From Nitrosomonas nitrosa (GTDB lineage: Bacteria; Pseudomonadota; Gammaproteobacteria; Burkholderiales; Nitrosomonadaceae): a DNA stretch of 64,000 nucleotides. Where the stretch lies: assembly GCF_003051105.1 (NCBI RefSeq), contig NZ_QAOO01000006.1, forward strand, positions 1-64,000, written 5' to 3'. The notes under the pieces are model-generated. The model was not told the DNA's origin, ran no database searches, and saw nothing but the letters and a program-made list of their open reading frames with translations. Shown in pieces: positions 35,425 through 44,151 of the stretch (the first letter of the stretch is position 1; every line of letters starts with the position of its first letter). A program made the position numbers and the translations under genes.

Positions 35425-36291
35425 TCAACAGTGATACTTTAATACCCAGCTATCAATCAGTTCGCACAGCTCGTCAGGATGGGTAGCGGGTAGCCAGTGA
35501 TCCGAATCGATGGTTGCAAACGCCACTTGGGGCAATGTCTGGAGCAGATCCTGGGTGCGTGCTGCGTCGGTAATGCTGCGTCCGCACGATTGGATCACGA
35601 GGGCAGGGCAATGTACCTTGGTGATCGGCAGGGGACGTATGATCTCGATGAGATTGCCGAGATACTGCGCGGTGGGAATGACTTTGAGATCATGTTTGGG
35701 GGAGCCGTAGTCTTTCAGCATGACTTTTAACTCGGTGGGGCTGGCTTCATGCACGCGGCGATCCAACGTTTGCAGGTCCAGTGTGCCGAGCTGGCGGCGA
35801 TGCAACCCTAGCCGGTTGAGCTGCTTGATCAGCGTCACGAGCAGTTTCAATATAGGGACAAACGACTTCAGTTTAGCGAGAATGCCAGTGAAAGCCTCAC
35901 GGGCCATGGGTTCGATCAGAATCAGGCCACTGCAGTACTCGGGATAGCGTGCTGCGAAATTGAGGGCGATGTTGGCGCCTAGGCAATGGCCTACAATAAC
36001 TGCACGTGGTTGTTGCGCATGTTGCAGCAATTCGGCGATATCTCGGGTCCATTCCTCGATATGCGCCGGGCCGCGCCACATCGATTCGCCATGACCGCGC
36101 AGATCGGGGCGAAGCAGGCAATGATCGGCAGCCAAGCGGCTATGGCGGGTGAAATGCCACCAGCGCGTAGAATTACTCGCTGCGCCGTGCAGCAGTAGCA
36201 GAGGAGGGGGTTGTTCGTTTTGCGCGGGTGACCATCGCCGGTAAGTGAGTGTGACGCCGTCGCTGGTCAGGAAACATCGTTTTTCGTCCAT
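35425..36291 (-). CDS. alpha/beta hydrolase with Cys at the nucleophile position
   Basis: A 288-residue alpha/beta hydrolase: PLLLLHGAASNSTRWWHF (oxyanion region), nucleophile elbow VIVGHCLGANIAL, and a terminal His in TIDSDHWLP. The usual G-x-S-x-G reads GHCLG, with Cys (codon TGC) instead of Ser, as in dienelactone hydrolase. The substrate is unknown. Its ATG directly follows the TAG of the DCC-family gene, so the two form an operon. Downstream lies hsdM on the same strand, reading away. Confidence 0.82.
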   Translation of the reverse strand: MDEKRCFLTSDGVTLTYRRWSPAQNEQPPPLLLLHGAASNSTRWWHFTRHSRLAADHCLLRPDLRGHGESMWRGPAHIEEWTRDIAELLQHAQQPRAVIVGHCLGANIALNFAARYPEYCSGLILIEPMAREAFTGILAKLKSFVPILKLLVTLIKQLNRLGLHRRQLGTLDLQTLDRRVHEASPTELKVMLKDYGSPKHDLKVIPTAQYLGNLIEIIRPLPITKVHCPALVIQSCGRSITDAARTQDLLQTLPQVAFATIDSDHWLPATHPDELCELIDSWVLKYHC

Positions 36292-36663
36292 CTATAGCCG
36301 CCCCGTTTTTTTCAAACGCCGCTTGACCATCCAATGATAGAGCGAGGACAGCAGCGGCCGAATGACGGGTAAACCGATCAGCCAGGCAAGTGGCTTGAGC
36401 AATGGAACGCGTGACATCAACACGATATAGGCATCCAATTCGGAGACGATGCGCTGCTGTTCATCCTGAACGTGCAGCTCGCTTACCGCCTTGCGCGGAT
36501 CGATGCCCATCTCCCGCAGCTTGTCTTCCTGGCCAGTGATATCGAACCAACAGACTTCTTCTCCATCTTTGCCGGCCAGTTTTTCGTACTTCTGCCGATC
36601 CTTGACGCAACTGGGACAGGCACCATCGTAAAAGACGGTAATTTTTTTCTTTTCCTCGCTCAT
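36292..36663 (-). CDS. DCC-family (DUF393) thiol-disulfide protein
   Basis: A 123-residue protein with the DUF393 signature FYDGACPSC (residues 10-18), a CxxC redox-type motif, followed by WFDITGQEDKLREMGIDP and a hydrophobic C-terminal segment (PLLKPLAWLIGLPVIRPLL) that may associate with the membrane. The function of the family is not established. ATG 36663 is chosen because GGAGGG lies 6 nt upstream; the ORF is open further, to 36714. First gene of a two-gene operon with the Cys-type hydrolase. Confidence 0.88.
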   Translation of the reverse strand: MSEEKKKITVFYDGACPSCVKDRQKYEKLAGKDGEEVCWFDITGQEDKLREMGIDPRKAVSELHVQDEQQRIVSELDAYIVLMSRVPLLKPLAWLIGLPVIRPLLSSLYHWMVKRRLKKTGRL

Positions 36664-36868
36664 GTTGGCCCTCCGATGAAAAGCAATCGTTCCGGCGAAA
36701 CCATGAAAGTTCACGGGGAACGCGTGAAACCACCTGCTTTCATTCTAAAGCAAAACGGCGGGCATAAACTTATTTACAGGCATCTGAATTGAGGCGAGGC
36801 TTAGATAATTTTAGAAATCAACTGATTAGATAATTGCTTCGCAAATAGGACGCTTTTTCAGGAATTCG

Positions 36869-37558
36869 TTAGCTAGCGCTATTAAGCACAATCAGTTCTT
36901 GTGTTGCGCGGTTCATGGCGACGTATAACAGACAAGCTTCCTCATCCTGCTTTTCTTCTTCAGCCTGCATGTTGGCATCTGGAATAGCGACCAGTGGGAA
37001 TTCCAGTCCTTTGCTGCTATGGAAAGTCAACAATTTGACCGTATCCTGCTGCGCGTTAAATTGAATATCATTTTTCCAGCTAAAGGGGATGCCCGCGGTA
37101 ACCAGGGCGTTTCTGACAGTTTTGCCGACGAGATGCCAGTTTCGATAAAGAATGACCCCATAAGACCATGGGAAAAGGAGTTGGCCCCGCAACTTGCCAC
37201 TGCTAAACACCAGCTGACAATCTTTTTGGAGGCTATTTGCTACTGCCTGAGCGTATTGGCGAGCTTGTTCAAGCGGATTGGAGCGTTGTTTTACCCCGTC
37301 GTAGGTAAGTAAAGTTACCCATGCATTATTGATGGATTGGATCGTATCCAATTTCCAATCCTTGGCTTCCAGAATCAGCAATCTTCGCCTTGGATGCAGC
37401 ACTATAAAATCGGGATGCCTCATCGATTGGCCAATGGGCACATCATACCAACAGAGATAGTCGTCTTCCAATTTTGCTTCTAATCGCTGAGCGAAACGCT
37501 TCTCGCCAGACGTCATGCGTGAAACACAACTCGAGTAACTGGGAATTAAAGTGGCCAT
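36869..37558 (-). pseudogene. NERD-UvrD helicase gene with the core deleted in frame
   Basis: The 229-residue product joins two ends of a larger protein. Residues 15-133 are a NERD nuclease-related domain (GEKRFAQRLEAKL, HPDFIVLHPRRRLLILEAKDW). Residues 135-229 are the end of a UvrD/PcrA-type helicase: ILYRNWHL, then LLTFHSSKGLEFPLVAIPDA (motif V) and LLYVAMNRATQELIVL (motif VI). Motifs I to IV, including the Walker A and B sites, are absent. NERD-UvrD helicases normally have about 600-700 residues, so several hundred codons were lost without breaking the frame, near position 37156. It cannot be a helicase; whether the NERD part is still used is unknown. Confidence 0.8.
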
Positions 37559-37618
37559 TTGTTGAAATTTTAAGTGGTCTTGTTTCTGATAACGGAATCT
37601 GCTGCTGTTTTTTTAGGG

Positions 37619-37660
37619 CGCAGTCTATTGGGCATCCTCGATCCGAAGATGCGGACTGCG
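37619..37660. repeat. nested inverted repeat
   Basis: CGCAGTC (37619-37625) pairs with GACTGCG (37654-37660), and within it GCATC (37632-37636) pairs with GATGC (37648-37652). It lies between the helicase remnant and the VOC gene. The role is unknown; there is no T-run of terminator type next to it. Confidence 0.4.
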
Positions 37661-37815
37661 GCTACGACGGGTTGCACACTTCATCATTTTTGGTGATTGA
37701 GTGATATCCTAAGTGTGAACAGGTGGATTTGAACGGGTGCCGTTTCTCGCATTGTTAGGTAGCAACAATACCCGCTAACGGCAAATTAAATTTCTGGCAA
37801 AAAGGAGGCAACAAT

Positions 37816-38211
37816 ATGACCATTACGCTTAACCATACCATTGTGCCGTGCTTTGATAAGCAAGCATCCGCGAAACTGTATTGTCGATTATTTGGTTTCG
37901 AATATTTGGGTGAGTTTTCGCGTTTTCTCGTGGTGCGCGTGAACGAGACGCTATCTCTCGATTTTGACAGCAGAGAGAAATTTGAATCGCATCACTACGC
38001 CTTCAAAGTTTCCGAGCAGGAATTCGATGAGATCTTTGCGCGCTTGCAGGCCGAGGGGCTTAAATATGGCAGCGGCCCCGCTGAAGCCGAGAATATGACG
38101 ATCAATCATAATTACGGGGGGCGGGGGGTCTATTTTCGCGACCCCAACGGCCATCTGCTCGAGATGTTGACCGCCGATTACGAGATGCCGCCGCAACAAA
38201 GTACTCAGTGA
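37816..38211 (+). CDS. VOC (glyoxalase/dioxygenase-fold) protein
   Basis: A 131-residue vicinal-oxygen-chelate protein: LNHTIVPCFDKQASAKLYCRLFGFEYLGE at the N terminus, paired beta-alpha-beta-beta-beta units, and a C-terminal YFRDPNGHLLEMLT motif with a metal-ligand Glu. Such proteins are metal-dependent lyases, dioxygenases or resistance proteins; which one cannot be read here. AAAGGAGG lies before the ATG. Its 3' end overlaps that of the convergent hemerythrin gene by 7 nt. Confidence 0.88.
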   Translation: MTITLNHTIVPCFDKQASAKLYCRLFGFEYLGEFSRFLVVRVNETLSLDFDSREKFESHHYAFKVSEQEFDEIFARLQAEGLKYGSGPAEAENMTINHNYGGRGVYFRDPNGHLLEMLTADYEMPPQQSTQ

Positions 38212-38672
38212 TTGGCTCCTTGCGCTGTCGTCAGTCGATGGTGGATTTCCCATAACGCCTCTTCGGGCAAAACTTCTTGTAGCAGGGGAAATAGGCGCTG
38301 CTCTTCATACCGTATATGCTGGCTGAGTTGATCGGCTAGCGTTTGGCTCGCGACCGCTAGGTTAGCAGCTTGCTCAAGGTCATTTTTTAATTGATCGACA
38401 GCGGCGCGGATATCGTCATGCTGCCGCAAGGTTTCGACGATTTCGGGGTGGTCGGCCGTAGTATGGCGTGCGAAGACAGGCAGGAGGATAACTTCTTCCT
38501 GGCGGAAATGGGCGCACAGATCATTGCTCCAATATGTAATCGTTTGCATGGCAACCTGACGCAGCGTTTCCTTATCATCGGCATTTTTAGCCGCGATGCG
38601 TAAGTTTTTTGCCTGAACGAGTGCGTGATGATGATCGTGAGAGAGGGGATAAAGGCTTTTATGGCGTTTCAT
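38205..38672 (-). CDS. hemerythrin-like (HHE) domain protein
   Basis: A 155-residue four-helix protein. The di-iron ligands are visible: SHDHHHALV, HFRQEEVILLP, RQHDDIRAA and HIRYEEQRLFPLL. Such proteins bind oxygen or nitric oxide, or sense redox state, in the cytoplasm. Monocistronic, convergent with the VOC gene. Confidence 0.9.
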   Translation of the reverse strand: MKRHKSLYPLSHDHHHALVQAKNLRIAAKNADDKETLRQVAMQTITYWSNDLCAHFRQEEVILLPVFARHTTADHPEIVETLRQHDDIRAAVDQLKNDLEQAANLAVASQTLADQLSQHIRYEEQRLFPLLQEVLPEEALWEIHHRLTTAQGANH

Positions 38673-38909
38673 GGCAATTCGCTCTTTTGTTTATCGGATA
38701 CCGTATCATTTTTACAATCTGATCTGGAAAGACGTTTTTTGGTAAATGAATCTGCCAGAATGCAGTATAGTGGTTTTGGCAAGATCTGGTTTGTTGGGAA
38801 TAGGTGATCGTACGTATTTACCACTTGATCATTGAGTATGTATTGTGGAAGGCAGTTCAAGGAAATCTAATCAGCCCATCGAGGGCGCCATTGAAGGAGG
38901 AGTCATCAA

Positions 38910-39650
38910 ATGAGCTATAGCGAGATTATTGGACGAATGTTGAAAACGATGACCGATGAGGGACGTTCAAGGATCGAGCATGTGGCCAATACGCCACAAT
39001 CGACTACTGATCAAACGGTAAACAAGTGGCTAGGGATAGTTGAAAATTTTCTTCATTCCAAGCAAATGGGAGATGTAACCGGTAAGCAAATAGGCACCAT
39101 CGGGGCAGTGGCAGGTGCATTGCTTGGGGGCGGATCGGCCGCGATAAAAGGTGCATTGGGGGGAGGGGCGCTCTCAATGCTGGGTGCCTTGGCGGTCAAC
39201 GCACTCCAAAAAAAGTACCCTCCCCAATCAGCAGGAATTCAAGAAAAAGGGCTAGCTGATTCTTTGCCCAAGGAACAGGTGGAAACCATGGTTTCAGCGG
39301 ATACGCAAAAACTGATCGTGCGTGCGATGATCAGTGCGGCCAAAGCGGACGGCGCGCTCGACCCGTCAGAAATGAACAAGATCATGGGCAAAGTCGGTGA
39401 AGATGGCATTACTGATGAAGAACGTCAGTTTATCCGTGACGAACTCAACCAGCCGATCGATCTGAACAAGCTTGCTTCGAGCATACCAAGTCAGATGGTT
39501 GCAGCGCAGGTTTATGCAGCTTCCTTGTTTGCAATCGATATCGATACAGATGAGGAGAAAATCTATATGCGTCAATTGGCGCAAGCGTTGAATCTGGATT
39601 CCGATACCGTGAAAAGGCTCCATGAAATGACGGGCGCCCCTATGGTTTGA
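38910..39650 (+). CDS. DUF533/TerB-like protein of the YebE family
   Basis: A 246-residue protein. A glycine-rich hydrophobic segment (GTIGAVAGALLGGGSAAIKGALGGGAL, about 63-90) may associate with membranes. The C-terminal half is a TerB-like helical domain (LIVRAMISAAKADGALDPSEMNKIM, with acidic GxxDxxE motifs that could bind metal). Family members are inner-membrane proteins of unknown function, often stress induced in enterobacteria. GAAGGAGG lies before the ATG. Monocistronic. Confidence 0.85.
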   Translation: MSYSEIIGRMLKTMTDEGRSRIEHVANTPQSTTDQTVNKWLGIVENFLHSKQMGDVTGKQIGTIGAVAGALLGGGSAAIKGALGGGALSMLGALAVNALQKKYPPQSAGIQEKGLADSLPKEQVETMVSADTQKLIVRAMISAAKADGALDPSEMNKIMGKVGEDGITDEERQFIRDELNQPIDLNKLASSIPSQMVAAQVYAASLFAIDIDTDEEKIYMRQLAQALNLDSDTVKRLHEMTGAPMV

Positions 39651-39848
39651 GGATTGAAGGCGAGTCAATATTCAGGTTAATGATGTAAAAAAGCCCTACA
39701 GTGGAACCTACTTGGAACCTATACGGATGCTATCGCTCGATTTGCGGATGGCGTTTATCGGCGGATCAATAATTTTAGTGCTGCAGCTCCTTATGTCATA
39801 AGAATGTCACCATGATATGGCAGGGTGACTCGGTTCAGGATACCCGCT

Positions 39849-41735
39849 ATGAATCTACCCCGTCAAACACGCCGTGCCGCCGGTCAAGAAAAACTCAAAG
39901 CTTATGCTGCTTTATTGCAGGAATTGGAGGCACTGCAACAAGAATTGATCTCGGCAGAAAATGGATCTGCAGAAATCCTCAGTGCGATCGATGCGCGTCA
40001 TAAAGCAAGTGCTGCCAACTTGATTCACTATCTCGCGCTACGCCGGAGGGACGTGCGTCCATTGCAGAAAAAATTGGCTGCAGCTGGCTTGTCTTCGATG
40101 GGGCGTGCAGAGGCGCATGTATTAAGCAATCTGAACGCGATTATCGTATTGCTGCAGCATGCCCTGAGAAAGCGTGCGCAAGAAGCGCCAATGGATCTGA
40201 CCCTACCTCCGGTCAGCGGTGCCGGGTTGCTAGAAAGCAACACCAATAATTTGCTGGGTGCGCCACCTGCGAACAGGCGGGTGCGTATCATGGTGACCTT
40301 GCCCACTGAAGCTGTCAGCAATTATCCCTTGATCAAGGAAATGTTGCTGGCCGGAATGGATTGCGCACGTATCAATTGCGCGCATGATAACGAAGCCATC
40401 TGGTCGAGAATGATCGCGCATATCAAGCAGGCCGCCCGTGAAACGGGACGCCCTTGCCAAATTCTGATGGATCTTGCCGGGCCGAAACTGCGCACTGGAG
40501 AAATAGCGTTGGGACCCGGGGTGATAAAATGGCGCCCCCATCGTGATGTTTACGGTAATCTGACTGCACCTGCCCGCATTTGGCTGCACCCGGAAAATAG
40601 TTCGCCTGCATTCTCAGTTCAGGCAGATGCATGTCTCCCAGTCAAGCGCGACTGGCTCCAACAACTCAAGCCCGGAGACAAAGTTGAGTTTGCCGATGCA
40701 AGAGGTGCCAGCCGTACCCTGAGAATAGTGGAACAAGCGGGGGATGGCTATTGGGCGGAATGCAATAAAACGGCTTATCTCAAGCCAGGTATTCAACTCA
40801 GTATAGTGGCAAAAAAGGGGTCTTCGAAAAAATTGCAAGCCGTGCGCGCCTGTGAAATCGGTGCGTTGCCTCGCATTCCCGAGGTCATTAGGTTGCAGCG
40901 AGGGGATCATTTGCTTCTGACGCGTGAGTTGAATCCAGGACGGCCCGCCCAACTGGATGCGGACGGACATCTTCTCTATCCTGCCAGTATCGCCTGCCCG
41001 ATACCCGAAATCTTCAGTTGTGCACAGCCAGGGGAGCGGGTACTTTTTGATGATGGCCGTATCGGTGGCGTCATACGCCGCGTCAATACGGATCATCTAT
41101 TGATCGAGATTATCCAGGCAAGCGATGCGGGAGAAAAATTACTGGCAGACAAAGGGATCAATCTGCCCGATACCCGGCTGGAGATGGCGGGTTTGACGGC
41201 AAGAGACGTCGGGCACTTGGCATTCGTTGTCAAACATGCGGATATCGTGGGACTTTCTTTCGTCCATTATCCTGCTGACATCGCCTTGCTACAAAGCCAC
41301 CTTACGCAGCTTGGCGGTCAGCATCTTGGCATCGTGATCAAAATTGAGACCCGCACTGCGTTTGAGCAATTACCGGGACTTTTGCTTATGCTGTTACGTT
41401 GGCCATCGGTCGGCGTGATGAGCGCACGCGGTGATCTAGCGGTGGAATGTGGTTACGAACGATTGGCCGAAATACAGGAAGAAATCCTATGGTTGTCCGA
41501 AGCCGCCCATGTGCCGGTCATTTGGGCGACGCAAGTATTGGAGACACTCGCTAAACGGGGTAACCCAAGCCGCGCCGAAGTGACTGATGCAGCGATGAGC
41601 GAGCGGGCCGAATGCGTGATGCTCAATAAAGGTCCGCACATCATTCGCGCAATCGAAATGCTGGATAACATTTTGCAGCGCATGCAAGCGCACCAGCAGA
41701 AAAAAAGCGCATTGCTGAGACAGCTACATTGGTAA
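39849..41735 (+). CDS. divergent pyruvate kinase-like protein with an N-terminal extension
   Basis: A 628-residue protein. Residues from about 140 form a pyruvate kinase barrel: RVRIMVTLPTEA, CARINCAHD, LMDLAGPKLRTGEI, the catalytic Lys in VIKIETRTAF, MSARGDLAVECGY and VIWATQVLETLAKRGNPSRAEVTDAAMSERAECVMLNKG. Deviations from canonical enzymes are clear: NFSH reads NCAH (a potassium ligand Ser lost), the end motif GTDAVMLS reads AECVMLNKG, the middle domain is enlarged, and the C-terminal allosteric domain is missing. About 130 helical residues precede the barrel. ATG 39849 has AGGA 8 nt upstream; the GTG at 39825 is less likely. It could be a true pyruvate kinase variant or a relative with another enol-phosphate substrate. 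Confidence 0.8.
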   Translation: MNLPRQTRRAAGQEKLKAYAALLQELEALQQELISAENGSAEILSAIDARHKASAANLIHYLALRRRDVRPLQKKLAAAGLSSMGRAEAHVLSNLNAIIVLLQHALRKRAQEAPMDLTLPPVSGAGLLESNTNNLLGAPPANRRVRIMVTLPTEAVSNYPLIKEMLLAGMDCARINCAHDNEAIWSRMIAHIKQAARETGRPCQILMDLAGPKLRTGEIALGPGVIKWRPHRDVYGNLTAPARIWLHPENSSPAFSVQADACLPVKRDWLQQLKPGDKVEFADARGASRTLRIVEQAGDGYWAECNKTAYLKPGIQLSIVAKKGSSKKLQAVRACEIGALPRIPEVIRLQRGDHLLLTRELNPGRPAQLDADGHLLYPASIACPIPEIFSCAQPGERVLFDDGRIGGVIRRVNTDHLLIEIIQASDAGEKLLADKGINLPDTRLEMAGLTARDVGHLAFVVKHADIVGLSFVHYPADIALLQSHLTQLGGQHLGIVIKIETRTAFEQLPGLLLMLLRWPSVGVMSARGDLAVECGYERLAEIQEEILWLSEAAHVPVIWATQVLETLAKRGNPSRAEVTDAAMSERAECVMLNKGPHIIRAIEMLDNILQRMQAHQQKKSALLRQLHW

Positions 41736-41779
41736 CAAGAAGGTCACTTCTGCTGTTTTCTATTCGTGAGGGAAAAAGA

Positions 41780-42802
41780 ATGCTGCCATCAAAATGGCTA
41801 AGTATGTTGCTGTGGTTAACCATGTTGTTTTATTGGGTCGCGCCAGTGCAGTCGAACACAGATCGAGCGATCGATACGGATTCAGGAAAATTTGAATTCG
41901 CTTTGATTGGCGACATGCCCTATCGAATTGTCGATTATTGGAAATTCGATAATGTCATCAATGCGATCAATGCCAATGAACGCCTGGAATGGGTGTTGCA
42001 TGCCGGGGATATCAAGCCGGGCATAGCGCCCTGTTCCGATGCGCTATTGCTTGATCGTCTAGAGCGTTTTCAGCGATTCAAAATACCGTTTATCCTGACA
42101 CCGGGCGATAATGAATGGACAGACTGCCATCGTGCCGCAGCGGGATCTTATCAACCGCTTGAAAGGCTGGCGCGGCTGCGCGAGCTGTTTTATCCGCAAC
42201 CTGGTGTCAGTTTAGGGCAGAAGACCATGACTATGGTGAGTCAGGCGAGCGATTCGCAGTATCCGGAATTTGTCGAAAATGTGCGCTGGACTAAAAAACG
42301 AGTGCTGTTTGCAACGCTGCATATCGTGGGTAGCAATAATGGACTTGTGCCTTTTGCTTCACGTACGCAGGCAGACGACGATGAAGTGGCGCGACGGATC
42401 GCAGCCGTGCTTTCATGGTTACATCAAGCGATTGACGAAGCTGAAGCGATCGAAGCGCGGGGGATATTTCTATTGTTCCAGGCCGATCCCCGCTTCACGG
42501 CCGCCAAGGGCAAACCAGCGCGGCATGGATTCGAAGAAATTCTCGAAGCATTCGAACAAGCATCGCTCCGCTTCAGAAAACCTATCGTCCTAGCGCATGG
42601 GGATTCACATCGTTTTCTGATCGATAAACCCCTGCAAGTACAGGAGAGCGAGCGCACCCTTGAGCATGTAACCCGCGTGGTAACCTTTGGTGACCGCGAT
42701 GTGCACTGGTTACGGGTGGTTGTCGATCCGGATGCACCGGAAGTGTTTACCATTCATCCGGAAATCATCGAGCGGAATGTTAGTGGTTATCCGTTGTTTT
42801 AG
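41780..42802 (+). CDS. exported metallophosphoesterase-like protein
   Basis: A 340-residue protein with a signal peptide (PSKWLSMLLWLTMLFYWVAPVQS). Calcineurin-like metal motifs follow in order: FALIGDMPY, VLHAGDIK, LTPGDNEWTDCH and VLAHGDSHRFL. A secreted or periplasmic phosphoesterase is likely, with unknown substrate. ATG 41780 has GAGGG upstream; the longer ORF start at 41729 lies inside the previous gene. It follows the pyruvate kinase-like gene by 44 nt, probably in one operon. Confidence 0.85.
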   Translation: MLPSKWLSMLLWLTMLFYWVAPVQSNTDRAIDTDSGKFEFALIGDMPYRIVDYWKFDNVINAINANERLEWVLHAGDIKPGIAPCSDALLLDRLERFQRFKIPFILTPGDNEWTDCHRAAAGSYQPLERLARLRELFYPQPGVSLGQKTMTMVSQASDSQYPEFVENVRWTKKRVLFATLHIVGSNNGLVPFASRTQADDDEVARRIAAVLSWLHQAIDEAEAIEARGIFLLFQADPRFTAAKGKPARHGFEEILEAFEQASLRFRKPIVLAHGDSHRFLIDKPLQVQESERTLEHVTRVVTFGDRDVHWLRVVVDPDAPEVFTIHPEIIERNVSGYPLF

Positions 42803-42936
42803 CCGGTTGATAGCGGTCTGCAAGCCGCTGCCACCAAAATTGTCAACGGAATTTGTAGGGTTGGCATGTTCTATTGATGTTTCGGCCTATTTGGCACGAT
42901 CAGGTTGAGAGCTTGCAGAATTTATTGTGCAGTAGC

Positions 42937-44151
42937 TCACTGCCGATCGAGTGTCTGCAACCGTTTGTCCAGCCACTGCGCGATATTTTGCAGAATTGCA
43001 TCCCGTAATGGCCGCGATGAGAACAGGTGCTCGTGATGACTCAGCTCAGGCAGAGGTAATAATGCGTTGTCTGGATGGTTCTGCAAGGTAGCGCGCGCGA
43101 AATCTTCGCTCCCCCAGGCGGGGGTGATCGGGTCTTGCCCTGAGTAAATCAGATAATAAGGCAGCGCAAATTGTCCCATACGCTGGCGGAAGGTGACGAT
43201 TTCTGACTCGATTCCTTTGACATAGCGCAGCAGATTACGTCGGATGAACCAGCCATCTGCGCGGATACGGGCCCTTTCTGCTGTACTGTCGGTGAGATAA
43301 TCCACAACCCAGTCCGGCGCGACTGGCGTGGCAAGTATTCGGATACCTGGCCAGGATAAGACTTCAAATAAACCATCGAGCAACGGTACTGTTAGGAGAG
43401 AGACGAACTGATTGATGAGTAACAGCGGCCAAGGCTCGTTCTGCGGATTCAGGAAATGTTCTTCGGCGTGAAACGAGAGCTTGATGATGGGATTGGCCAA
43501 CCAGCCCTGCCAGCCCGGTACTTCGGTTACGGAGAAGCCCGGTCCGAGCAAAACAACCCCTTGCACACGCATCGCCAGGTCACGCTCATATCGGTCCGAT
43601 AGCAAATAAGAGGCCGTGACGAGTGCCCCAAGACTATGGGCAACGATGAAGACAGGTTTGCCGGGCTCGTTGTGCTGGTCACACAGGGTGACGAAGCGAT
43701 TCAACGCCTGATGCAAGCTTTGCCGCATCGGCTCCAGATCGTATAATTCGGTTTGCGCCAGATAGGCCTGGCCGACCTCCTGTCTGGCAGCGCCGGCAAT
43801 GAGCGCCTGATCAGCCTGCTGTAAAATCGGATTGGATAGGCCGTGTGCATAAAGATCAAAACCTGCCACGATGAAACGTTCAGCAAAATAGTGGGCAATT
43901 TCAGCGTAACGCCCAATGTATTCGTTCATGCCGTGGACAAGCAACATGCATGCTGACGCAGACGAAGGTTCGGCAGGTTGCATAATGCGCAAAATCAGGG
44001 GAATGCCGTTCTCTGCCTGTTCGATGGGGATTTCCTCGCCCCAACGGGGATAGGGCTGCGTGACGTACTGGCGATGGATACAGCCAGAAAGCATGACCAA
44101 CAGTAAAAAGAGCAAGGCCAGTTTGGTGGCCGTTTTCTCGTAACTTGCCAT
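42937..44151 (-). CDS. lipoprotein alpha/beta hydrolase (monoacylglycerol lipase-like)
   Basis: A 404-residue serine hydrolase with a lipoprotein signal (TATKLALLFLLLVMLSGC). It shows CMLLVHGMNEYIGRYAEIAHYFAERF, nucleophile elbow VAHSLGALV, YSGQDPITP (Asp) and LSHHEHLFS (His). It probably sits on the inner face of the outer membrane and cleaves lipid esters. Its ATG overlaps the polX stop by 1 nt (TAATG), so the two are co-translated. Confidence 0.88.
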   Translation of the reverse strand: MASYEKTATKLALLFLLLVMLSGCIHRQYVTQPYPRWGEEIPIEQAENGIPLILRIMQPAEPSSASACMLLVHGMNEYIGRYAEIAHYFAERFIVAGFDLYAHGLSNPILQQADQALIAGAARQEVGQAYLAQTELYDLEPMRQSLHQALNRFVTLCDQHNEPGKPVFIVAHSLGALVTASYLLSDRYERDLAMRVQGVVLLGPGFSVTEVPGWQGWLANPIIKLSFHAEEHFLNPQNEPWPLLLINQFVSLLTVPLLDGLFEVLSWPGIRILATPVAPDWVVDYLTDSTAERARIRADGWFIRRNLLRYVKGIESEIVTFRQRMGQFALPYYLIYSGQDPITPAWGSEDFARATLQNHPDNALLPLPELSHHEHLFSSRPLRDAILQNIAQWLDKRLQTLDRQ

